64,000 nt of DNA from NCBI GenBank assembly GCA_934476515.1, contig CAKSNZ010000002.1, forward strand, positions 124,001-188,000. The letters are read 5' to 3'. Position numbers and translations under genes: made by a program. The first letter of the stretch is position 1. The number at the start of each line of letters is the position of its first letter. This document shows, in pieces, positions 36,463 to 44,280 of the stretch. Below the pieces are notes generated by a model. It was not told the DNA's origin. It did not search any database and was given only the letters and a program-made list of their open reading frames with translations. This DNA is from an uncultured Ruminococcus sp. (GTDB taxonomy: Bacteria > Bacillota > Clostridia > Oscillospirales > Acutalibacteraceae).

Positions 36463-36679
36463 ACTTAGAAGGCATCTGATATTTTCTGTGAATAAACTCA
36501 ATGATAATGTCCTTAAAGGCATGGACGATTTCTATTATGACATCATCACTTACCATTTTGCTGTTCTCAGTAGCCAATGTATCTTTCGCTGTGTCGATTT
36601 TCTCTTCTACACTTTGAATTTTCTGCATGTTCTTGTCAGCCTGATCTTCCGGCATACTGTTCTTCTTTTCTTCTGTCAT
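36461..36679 (-). CDS. Small hypothetical accessory protein
   Basis: A 72-residue charged, helical protein (EEKKNSMPEDQADKNMQKIQ start; IEIVHAFKDIIIEFIHRK end). GGAGGT lies 7 bp before the ATG on the minus strand, which supports real coding. It has no recognised domain and lies at the edge of the integrated region. Confidence 0.6.
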   Translation of the reverse strand: MTEEKKNSMPEDQADKNMQKIQSVEEKIDTAKDTLATENSKMVSDDVIIEIVHAFKDIIIEFIHRKYQMPSK

Positions 36680-36735
36680 TTGAATGACCTCCTTATCTTT
36701 GATAAGGTTATTCTAGAGCTTTTTCATTAATTTCA

Positions 36736-37797
36736 TTAAGAACGAAAATAAGGATTTTTATTTGTCTGCCTTAATGCCATATATATTTCTTTAACATATC
36801 TAATTCTTTTGTTTGTCCAATTCTTATTCGATACAAATATCTGAAAAACATTATACTCTTCCATTACCGAGGCCCAATCCTCAACAGTCGTATTCTCAAC
36901 AAACCATTTTCTTATGTTAGTTCCTTGATAAGTCATACGCATCAGCATTGATGATACTGTCACTAGTGCTTCTCTGTATCGAGCTTCATCCGTTTCTGAT
37001 AAGTCCAGAAATGATGATACAAACTTATCTCGGATAAGAATCATCCGACTGTCTGTATGAATTATACCTCCCGTATATTGAGGCGGTAGTGCAGATACCA
37101 AGCCTACTGGTCCACAGAACAAAGAGCATTTTCGTTCTACATCATCAATATGTTTTTGCCCTGTCCTATCCATCTCAACTGCAACGTCATAGTAAAAATC
37201 AAATGCATACTTCCATGCAAGTGTAAATAAAGCTAAAGAACCAAAAACCATACCTTCTGGTCCTTCTTCAGATTTTTCTTTCATGGTACGAATAACATCA
37301 TCATATTCATTCGCATATTCGATGAAAATTTGTTTTGTAAAATTTTTACTCAGTATTCTATTGTCTGTAATTGCAGAAACAAGCCTCATATCATGAACAT
37401 TATTTATCTCCCAGTATTGAAAATCATTAAATTGATAACCTTCTATTTTTTCTCTAATATCTTTCATATTTGGCGGAAGCAGACCATCCAATTCAATTCC
37501 AATTTGTTCTTTCCGTGTCAGATATTCTTGCATACGGTAACCATTTATTTTTTGAACTGTCCGTTGATGTAGCATTCTCTCATCATCTAATTCTGGAAAC
37601 GCCATATGAGCTCTCAGTGAACTTTTCTTTGCCGTTGAATCATAGGCAAATTTACAGCATTCAAACAATATTTGCATCACTAAATCATCAAGGTCAATTT
37701 TATCTTCAAGTAAAAAAAATATATACTTATCAGGAAGCGTGCCCGTGATATCTTGTTTTATTGTTATAAACACTTTTTGCATTTTATCGTTCAGCAC
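36736..37797 (-). CDS. Unknown protein paired with a DUF4238 protein
   Basis: About 353 residues from GTG 37797 (AAGGGG upstream); an open frame continues to 37884 and overlaps the DUF4238 gene, so a longer form is possible. The protein is mixed helical, with DGLLPPNMKDIREKIEGYQF and EEGPEGMVFGSLALFTLAWK. No known domain is recognised. It is the second gene of a two-gene unit with the DUF4238 protein, which suggests a joint role. Confidence 0.65.
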   Translation of the reverse strand: MLNDKMQKVFITIKQDITGTLPDKYIFFLLEDKIDLDDLVMQILFECCKFAYDSTAKKSSLRAHMAFPELDDERMLHQRTVQKINGYRMQEYLTRKEQIGIELDGLLPPNMKDIREKIEGYQFNDFQYWEINNVHDMRLVSAITDNRILSKNFTKQIFIEYANEYDDVIRTMKEKSEEGPEGMVFGSLALFTLAWKYAFDFYYDVAVEMDRTGQKHIDDVERKCSLFCGPVGLVSALPPQYTGGIIHTDSRMILIRDKFVSSFLDLSETDEARYREALVTVSSMLMRMTYQGTNIRKWFVENTTVEDWASVMEEYNVFQIFVSNKNWTNKRIRYVKEIYMALRQTNKNPYFRS

Positions 37798-37822
37798 CCT
37801 AAATTTCCCCTTACAATCTACA

Positions 37823-38902
37823 TTACAAGAAATCTGTTCGTTTGCTATCTGAAGACACAACAAATTTATTGCTATGTAAGTCAATTATACGATTAAACTT
37901 CTTGACCAACTCTCTATCTGCCATACGATAATCTACATTATTGATTTCATCACTCCCTCTCGCTATTAAAAGCATATGTTTAGGGCTAATCGGAAAATAA
38001 TAACCATTCATATTATTAGTTTCCACATGAGATATATGTTGAAATGAAGGATTATCTGAAGTTATAAACTTCCCTGCATCTGAATATGCCTCAACCAATA
38101 TAATCTGGCAATCCTCTACCGCTTTTGCTAGAGCGGTGTGATAGAAACCACCTTTCTCTTTATAGAACATTCTATACAACTCTGTAAACCATATGGCACC
38201 CATCATTTCATTGATTTCTTTACTTCCTCCGAACGTACTTTTTAAAAGATTACTCATCCATGTATATACACCTGTTGCATCAAAATGAGGACTTCTACAC
38301 AGCATCATAAAAAAGAACTCCATTATATCTTTTGCAGCGGCTTCAGAAATTGTTCTTACACCTCCGGATTCAGGGTTTGGTGCTGTCCTATGAACTTCGT
38401 CAATAAATGTATATAGGATGCTTTCCCACCTCGACTCAAAAATATTACTGAATGAATCTTCTAACAGATAGCATCTCATATTATCAAAACGATTCAGTAA
38501 TGATTTCTTTCTTGCTGTTGTTCCATCATCATAATAAAAATCCCATTTATCGATATCAAACAAATGCTTGTAAATACTCTTTTTTGTCTTGATAATACTA
38601 TATCCTAGTTTTCCATAAACAGGCTTTGGGGAATTACTTCTCATTGAATTGTAAATTTCATCAACAAAATAGTTGTAAACCTTTGGGCACTTTCTCGCCA
38701 AATAAAACTGTCTGAAATTAATCGTATATAAATGAGGCTCCCAGAGAATTGCTTCCCTGGTGCTACCTTCCCCGTTATCCATACCATTCGTGTAATAATA
38801 AACTCCGTCAAATTTCTTATTTGGCTCTTTACTTGTCGCAACTTTAGTCTCCCAAGCCTTCAAATATACTCTTGGGACAAAATGTTGATTTTTCGTTGGC
38901 AT
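37823..38902 (-). CDS. DUF4238 protein
   Basis: A 359-residue protein with the DUF4238 N-terminal signature QHFVPRVYLKAWE and a later FITSDNPSF and YYFPISPKHMLLIARG, all characteristic of this family. Its biochemical role is unknown. DUF4238 genes are scattered in mobile regions, fitting a defence or toxin-like function, but that is inference. It starts behind AGGAGGAATACTC. Confidence 0.8.
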   Translation of the reverse strand: MPTKNQHFVPRVYLKAWETKVATSKEPNKKFDGVYYYTNGMDNGEGSTREAILWEPHLYTINFRQFYLARKCPKVYNYFVDEIYNSMRSNSPKPVYGKLGYSIIKTKKSIYKHLFDIDKWDFYYDDGTTARKKSLLNRFDNMRCYLLEDSFSNIFESRWESILYTFIDEVHRTAPNPESGGVRTISEAAAKDIMEFFFMMLCRSPHFDATGVYTWMSNLLKSTFGGSKEINEMMGAIWFTELYRMFYKEKGGFYHTALAKAVEDCQIILVEAYSDAGKFITSDNPSFQHISHVETNNMNGYYFPISPKHMLLIARGSDEINNVDYRMADRELVKKFNRIIDLHSNKFVVSSDSKRTDFL

Positions 38903-39176
38903 ATGAGTATTCCTCCTGTTATCTATTCCACTGCCAAGTCTGCTTCATAGTATCGAGTGGCTTAAACTGCGGTCGGCTCTGATAACAATTTCAGTGCCAC
39001 AACCTATGACATCTAATCCACAGCCTAAACCCTACCGCTTTTTTCCGGTCATCGACTTTTTCTCCGGTCGAGCTGCAAAGTAGATATGTTTCCCTACAAG
39101 AAAACCGAGCTTTCCGCAAGGCTTCTCTGATGATACCAACCTCGCAAAAAACTGGAAATACGCCGCTTTCTGGCAC
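38903..39176. other. Non-coding junction between accessory genes and rRNA methyltransferase
   Basis: This 274-bp stretch is GC-richer than the chromosome on its right. It has no coding frame I trust; a 61-codon minus frame (38991-39176) lacks a ribosome-binding site. It abuts the stop codon of the methyltransferase gene exactly, so it may hold one end of the integrated element. Confidence 0.5.
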
Positions 39177-40334
39177 TTATTTATCTTTCCTTGACATCAA
39201 GACTACCGTCTCAATATGGTTTGTATGAGGGAACATATCTACAGGTTGGATTTTGGTAACGGAATAATCTTTTGTAGTTAGATAATGCAAGTCTCTTTCC
39301 AAGGTTTCAGGGTTACAACTTACATAGACAATTCTATCCGGTGAAAGTTCACAAAGTGAATCTAAAAATTCTCTACTACAACCTGCTCTTGGTGGGTCAA
39401 CAAAAACAACATTTGGTGAAGTTACTTCTTCACCGGCCATTTCTGTCATAAATTCACCGGCATCTTTACAATAAAAATTAATATTGTCCTTTTTATTAAG
39501 CTCTTTATTTTTCTTAGCATCTTCAACTGCTTGAGGGTTAACCTCTACACCAACTACACTTTTAACATATTTTGATGCCACAAGACCGATTGTACCTATG
39601 CCACAATATGCATCCAGTACAACATCATCCTTATTTAGTTGAGCAAATTTAATTGCAGTTTTATATAGTACCTCAGTTTGAAGTGAATTTACTTGATAAA
39701 AGGACTTTGGAGAAATTTCAAATTTACAACCACACAGTACATCCATAATTGTACCCTTGCCGTAAAGCACCTTTTCATATGAACCAAGTTTCATTTTTGT
39801 AGGGTTAGGGTTTACATTATGAACAATAGTTGTAATCTTTGGAAATAGCTTTAAGACACCTTTTACAAACTCTTTTTCATTAGGAAATTTTCCTTTAGCA
39901 GTAACAACTGTTAACAGAATTTCACCGGTATTTTGAGCAGTACGAACAAGAATATTTTTAAAATAGCCTTTATCTGTTTTTGGATTATAGATAGGAATAT
40001 TTAAATTTTTTAGAACTGTTTTTACTGCAATAGCAATCTTGTCACTACGCTTACTGTTTAACAGACAATGTTCCACACCAACAATACCGTTATTTGATGA
40101 CTGAAAAACGCCACTGATTATTCTGCCACCTTTTGTTGTACGATATAAGGTTTGGACCTTATTTCTATAGTTATATGGTGAGTCCATACCTATGATTTTC
40201 TTTACTTTACAAAATTGTGAAAGGCATCTTTCTACTTTATTTTGTTTCCAACTTAGCTGTTGTTCATATGGCATATTCATTAACTGACAGCCATTGCATT
40301 TTTTATATACAGGACAAATTAATTCTTTTTCCAT
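39177..40334 (-). CDS. rlmD: 23S rRNA (uracil-5-)-methyltransferase, TRAM-less RlmD/RumA type
   Basis: A 385-residue enzyme that methylates a uridine in 23S rRNA using SAM. It has an N-terminal iron-sulfur cysteine cluster (CPVYKKCNGC), the SAM motif DAYCGIGTIGL, VFVDPPRAGCSREFL and the catalytic cysteine in VYVSCNPETLERD. The usual N-terminal TRAM domain is absent. The end HIETVVLMSRKDK is complete, so the adjacent element did not disrupt it. Whether it is RlmC- or RlmD-like cannot be decided. Confidence 0.88.
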   Translation of the reverse strand: MEKELICPVYKKCNGCQLMNMPYEQQLSWKQNKVERCLSQFCKVKKIIGMDSPYNYRNKVQTLYRTTKGGRIISGVFQSSNNGIVGVEHCLLNSKRSDKIAIAVKTVLKNLNIPIYNPKTDKGYFKNILVRTAQNTGEILLTVVTAKGKFPNEKEFVKGVLKLFPKITTIVHNVNPNPTKMKLGSYEKVLYGKGTIMDVLCGCKFEISPKSFYQVNSLQTEVLYKTAIKFAQLNKDDVVLDAYCGIGTIGLVASKYVKSVVGVEVNPQAVEDAKKNKELNKKDNINFYCKDAGEFMTEMAGEEVTSPNVVFVDPPRAGCSREFLDSLCELSPDRIVYVSCNPETLERDLHYLTTKDYSVTKIQPVDMFPHTNHIETVVLMSRKDK

Positions 40335-40461
40335 AGTAAAAACTCTTTTCTCTATTTTTTATCATTATAACATAAGATTAGAGAAATAGATACTTTTTCT
40401 TTTAAATAATAAACATTGAGTCTTTTTTTAATTATCACACAACAAATAGCATTAGAAAACA

Positions 40462-40490
40462 TTGCAGTTAAAATTAAAAAATGGTATAAT
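40462..40490 (+). promoter_or_regulatory. Promoter of the zinc-ribbon gene
   Basis: TTGCAG (40462-40467) and TATAAT (40485-40490) with an ideal 17-bp spacer, 34 bp before the gene start. Confidence 0.75.
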
Positions 40491-40523
40491 TTTGTAATAT
40501 ATAGGAAACAAGAGGTTAGAACA

Positions 40524-41408
40524 ATGGGACTCTATGAGTTATTTGAAGATTTGGAAAAGATAGATAGAAAAATAACAGAAAAAAACGAAAAAGAAAGAAG
40601 AATTTCTTGCAATGTTTGTGGAGATATGTTCAGTTATGCTGACAGAATAGAGCTTTCTAATGGCATATGTTGTCCAAATTGCAAAAACAAAATTTCTCCT
40701 TGGTTTGATAAAGAATTACAATTCACAGATGTAGTTGATTTAAAAAATCACTTAACATATAGGGATAAAAATTTTACAGAGCTTTTTGATTTTAATCCTA
40801 CTATTGAAATCGGTAATGAACTGAAAATCCTTATTGATGAAAGAATGAAGAAATTTGTTATTGCCTCTGAGGATTATGACTATAAGGAGAAAAACTCCGA
40901 CTTAATTTCTTTAACATCTGTTACAAGTTGTAGGCATAGAGTTGTTGAAAGTAAAGATGAAATTTTCTTTAGAGATGCACTTGGTCGTACCGGTAGATTC
41001 ACTCCTAGAGCATTTAATTATTCTTATGATTTTGTTATTAATATTGAAACCAACATTCCATTTATGAGTAAAATGGAATTTAAGATTAACAGATGCAGAG
41101 TTGGTTCTGACAACCCTACAACAATTCAAGTTAGTAAAGAAAATTTTACTAATAAAATTAAGGACTTTTTCAAAATGGAAAGAATGTATCCGGGAAAAAT
41201 TGACAACTCTAAAGATGTTAAAAATTCCCCTGAATACAAAACATATGAACATTATGCAGAAAAGATGTGTGAGGCAATTTTACAAGGAAAAGAAAATGCA
41301 CATAACCGTTATTATGACAAATCAAAATATATTATTTGTCAGTGGTGTGGTTCAAAGATAGATATTAACGCATCTACTTGTCCTCATTGTGGTGGCGTAA
41401 ATAAATAA
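40524..41408 (+). CDS. Zinc-ribbon protein with DUF4428-like N-terminus
   Basis: A 294-residue soluble protein with an N-terminal cysteine pair motif (CNVCGDMFSYADRIEL, then CCPNCK) and a C-terminal zinc ribbon (CQWCGSKIDINASTCPHCGG). The middle is a globular domain of unknown role. ATG 40524 fits both the promoter and a ribosome-binding site; the longer open frame upstream contains the promoter itself. Confidence 0.78.
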   Translation: MGLYELFEDLEKIDRKITEKNEKERRISCNVCGDMFSYADRIELSNGICCPNCKNKISPWFDKELQFTDVVDLKNHLTYRDKNFTELFDFNPTIEIGNELKILIDERMKKFVIASEDYDYKEKNSDLISLTSVTSCRHRVVESKDEIFFRDALGRTGRFTPRAFNYSYDFVINIETNIPFMSKMEFKINRCRVGSDNPTTIQVSKENFTNKIKDFFKMERMYPGKIDNSKDVKNSPEYKTYEHYAEKMCEAILQGKENAHNRYYDKSKYIICQWCGSKIDINASTCPHCGGVNK

Positions 41409-41427
41409 AATTTTATAGATAAGTAAA

Positions 41428-41463
41428 GGGTTGATACTGATTAAAGTATCAACCCTAATTTTT
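41428..41463. terminator. Bidirectional terminator
   Basis: An 11-bp perfect stem GGGTTGATACT / AGTATCAACCC, followed by TAATTTTT on the plus strand. It separates two convergent genes and can serve both. Confidence 0.85.
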
Positions 41464-42817
41464 AGCCTATAAATTTTTGTGCGAAAACTATTAAAATTAA
41501 TATTGGTAGAACATACTGCAAGTATGGTTTTACAATTCTAGGTAGCTTCATACCTTTACCTGTATTACATTCATTGTAGTAGTTGTCAAAACCCCAACCA
41601 AACTTAGTAACACAGAATAATAAGTAAACTAAAGAGCCAAGTGGAAGTAAAATATTACTTACAACAAAGTCTTCCATATCTAGGATACCCATACCAAGTA
41701 CATTAACACCACTTAGTAGATTAAAGCCAAACATACAAGGTAGGCTTGTTATGAATACAATAGCAAAGTTAATAACTGATGACTTTTTTCTACTGATTTT
41801 AAATGTATCTGATACGAAGGAAACAAGGTTTTCAAACACTGCAATAACAGTTGAGAAACTTGCAAATGTCATAAACAAGAAGAACAATGTTCCCCAAATT
41901 CTGCCACCTGCCATATTTACAAATACATTTGGCAATGCATCAAAGATAAGTGCAGGACCTTGACCTGCTTCTACATTATAAGAGAAACAAGCAGGGAAAA
42001 TAATTAAACCGGCCATAATTGCAACAAATGTATCTAGGCAACAAATTCTCACAGCTTCACCTGTTAGAGTATGGTCTTTCTTCATATAACTACCGAAGAT
42101 TTCCATAGCTGCAATGCCTAAACTTAAAGTAAAGAATGCTTGGCTCATTGCTGAAGTAATAACATTGCCTAAACCGATTTTGCTAACTCTCTCAAAGTCA
42201 GGAATCAGATAAAAGCTAAGTCCTTCTTTTGCACCGGATAAAGTAAAACTATGAACTGCTAAAACTACAATTAAAACCAGCAAAGCAACCATCATAAACT
42301 TACTTACTTTTTCAAGACCTTTTTGAACACCTTTGCTACACACAAAGAAACCTAAAGCAGTAATTATGAAAATCCAAATTAACATTTCTATTGGTGAAGA
42401 TGTTAAGTTATTAAACACATTTGTAACAGATTTAGAGTCCATACCGGTTTCAAATTCACCTGTGGCGAATTTATAGAAATATGATGTCATCCAACCTGAA
42501 ACTGTTGTGTAATACATCATCAGCATATAGCAACCTAACATACAGAACCAACCGTGAATATGCCATTTACTCTTTGGCTTTTCAAGTGTTTTGTAACTTA
42601 GGACTGCACTTTTGCCACTTGCTCTACCAACTGCAAATTCCATTGTCAAAACAGGAATACCCATTAGCACTAAGAATATTAAATAGAACAATACAAATAG
42701 TCCACCACCGTTTTGACCAACAACATAAGGAAATCTCCATACATTACCTATACCTATAGCACAACCTGCACTAACAAGCAAAAATCCTGTACGGGATTTG
42801 AAACTTTCTCTTTCCAT
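41462..42817 (-). CDS. Sodium:neurotransmitter symporter family (NSS/SLC6) transporter
   Basis: A 451-residue membrane protein with about 11-12 hydrophobic segments and the NSS start SRTGFLLVSAGCAIGIGNVW, then RFPYVVGQNGGGLFVLFY (substrate and sodium site). Bacterial members take up amino acids such as leucine, tyrosine or tryptophan with sodium. Substrate cannot be predicted. It appears to be a single-gene unit. Confidence 0.93.
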   Translation of the reverse strand: MERESFKSRTGFLLVSAGCAIGIGNVWRFPYVVGQNGGGLFVLFYLIFLVLMGIPVLTMEFAVGRASGKSAVLSYKTLEKPKSKWHIHGWFCMLGCYMLMMYYTTVSGWMTSYFYKFATGEFETGMDSKSVTNVFNNLTSSPIEMLIWIFIITALGFFVCSKGVQKGLEKVSKFMMVALLVLIVVLAVHSFTLSGAKEGLSFYLIPDFERVSKIGLGNVITSAMSQAFFTLSLGIAAMEIFGSYMKKDHTLTGEAVRICCLDTFVAIMAGLIIFPACFSYNVEAGQGPALIFDALPNVFVNMAGGRIWGTLFFLFMTFASFSTVIAVFENLVSFVSDTFKISRKKSSVINFAIVFITSLPCMFGFNLLSGVNVLGMGILDMEDFVVSNILLPLGSLVYLLFCVTKFGWGFDNYYNECNTGKGMKLPRIVKPYLQYVLPILILIVFAQKFIG

Positions 42818-42911
42818 TATACCTACTCCTAAAAATTTAATTACTAGTGTATTATACTCATTTAGAAGCTAGCAAGTCAAGAAGAAGTATTTATTTCGTT
42901 ATTATGTACAA

Positions 42912-43103
42912 TTAGAAGTCAAAGTCATTGTCTAAAAAGTCATCATCATCTTCAAAAGCATCCATATCATCAAAATCATCATTGTCATCAAAATTACAAT
43001 CTAATTCATCGCCAAATAAAAATTCATATTCAAGTGCATCTTCTAAAGTATCAAGAGAACCGTCATTATCTAAATCAAAAAGATTATCTAAATTGTCAAA
43101 CAT
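42912..43103 (-). CDS. Acidic EF-hand miniprotein
   Basis: A 63-residue protein of which nearly half the residues are D or E. DLDNDGSLDTLE fits a full canonical EF-hand loop (D1, D3, D5, S7, D9, E12). AGGAGG precedes the ATG by 7 bp. It has no signal peptide. It may be a calcium-binding or buffering peptide or a nucleic-acid mimic. I do not recognise a family. Confidence 0.7.
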   Translation of the reverse strand: MFDNLDNLFDLDNDGSLDTLEDALEYEFLFGDELDCNFDDNDDFDDMDAFEDDDDFLDNDFDF

Positions 43104-43231
43104 AGTTTTTCCTCCTGTTAAATATACAACATAATCATTCTTTAATTGTTTTAATTATTTTAATAATTTAGTTTTACCTTACAAGTAAAATCTAAAGATT
43201 ATCTTTATGATTATATAATAACATATTAACT

Positions 43232-43610
43232 GTCCCATAATTGGGACTTTTCAATTTTGTTTGTGGGTAAAGATAAGTTTGATAAATTAGGGTTTGTGGG
43301 GTTAATTATGTAATATAGGTTAATTAAAGAATAACCGATTAATCCATCTAATTTATAGTTTTATCCCTCCTTCAGTCGATTTATAAAAGGTAAATTGCCG
43401 TTACGTCAATTTACAATCGACAGCTCCCTCGTCTGAGGGAGCCTTTGTCTTTACCAAAACTTTTGCTAATTTATAGAGTTTGTACTATTTAAAAAATGTG
43501 TATTAATTTTAGATTTGTACAGACCTTGTTGCCTCCATCGCTGAGGGAGGTGGCTTTGCGTATGCAAAGCCGGAAGGAGTGATTGGAATTGTAAATTTAT
43601 TTACAATTCC
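43232..43610. repeat. Cluster of palindromic intergenic repeats
   Basis: The 584-bp gap between the EF-hand and kinase-like genes has no supported gene but has several perfect palindromes: GTCCCATAATTGGGAC (43232-43247), GCTCCCTCGTCTGAGGGAGC (43423-43442), GGCTTTGCGTATGCAAAGCC (43552-43571) and a 26-bp palindrome at 43585-43610. CTCCCTC/GAGGGAG elements like these are spread through many gut Clostridia genomes as REP- or MITE-like repeats. Confidence 0.7.
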
Positions 43611-43687
43611 ATATTAAATGAAACTTTCGAATAGCACTACAAACCCAAATTTACAAAACACTAAAATAAAAAATATTTTATAATAGG

Positions 43688-44221
43688 CTATTTATGTTCT
43701 TCTACATAAGAGAGAAACTCAGGTGTTTTTGACCAATAATTAATACCCCAATTTTCAAAATTCCACTGTTCCATATAGTCATTACACTCAAAGTCTATAT
43801 AATATAAAATATTATCTTGGAACACAAAGTTAGTTGGGAAATAATCAATATTTGTATTTTTAGGATAAAGAATTTTACACATCTCCTTTACTTGTTCTAT
43901 ACAAGCACTAGGCAGACAATCATTTAATACCATATCAAAAACAGTTTCACCTTTGATATATTCCTTTAAAATTCTTTCATTTTCTCTATCATAGTCAAGT
44001 AATTTCGGCATAGCAATACCTATATCCGATAATCTTTTATAATCATCAAGTTCAGATTGAAGTTTATCGCCAAACTGATAATAGGAACATGGTTCATGGT
44101 GAATTTGCTTTAGTACATATTCTTTCTTCCCGTCAGTTACAAGATAAGAATATCCACCCTTTCCCTTACCTAACAACTTAATTATTGAAAATACCCTAGA
44201 GTTAACATTCATTTTTTCCAT
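43688..44221 (-). CDS. Protein kinase-like / phosphotransferase-fold protein
   Basis: A compact 177-residue kinase-fold protein. It has a glycine loop (LLGKGKGGYSYLV), an invariant-lysine strand (EYVLKQI), a catalytic-loop equivalent NIDYFPTNFVF and a metal-binding YYIDFEC. It is close in layout to RIO/aminoglycoside phosphotransferase-type kinases of Firmicutes. The substrate is unknown. It forms a single gene ended by the repeat-rich gap. Confidence 0.75.
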   Translation of the reverse strand: MEKMNVNSRVFSIIKLLGKGKGGYSYLVTDGKKEYVLKQIHHEPCSYYQFGDKLQSELDDYKRLSDIGIAMPKLLDYDRENERILKEYIKGETVFDMVLNDCLPSACIEQVKEMCKILYPKNTNIDYFPTNFVFQDNILYYIDFECNDYMEQWNFENWGINYWSKTPEFLSYVEEHK

Positions 44222-44244
44222 AATTATCTCCCATAAATATACAA

Positions 44245-44270
44245 AAAAGTCCCTTATACAAGGGACTTTT
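44245..44270. terminator. Hairpin between the kinase-like and BspA-like genes
   Basis: AAAAGTCCCTT / AAGGGACTTTT with an ATAC loop. T-runs on both sides allow termination in both directions, ending the BspA-like transcript on the minus strand. Confidence 0.75.
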
Positions 44271-44280
44271 AATATTTAAT

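Noticed and set aside
38991..39176. A 61-codon minus-strand frame beside the rRNA methyltransferase
   Set aside because: It has no ribosome-binding site, starts exactly at the methyltransferase stop and has no recognisable domain, so it is treated as non-coding junction sequence.
42928..43134. Serine/lysine-rich frame opposite the EF-hand gene
   Set aside because: It is the antisense of Asp-rich codons; the minus-strand frame has a good ribosome-binding site and a real EF-hand motif.
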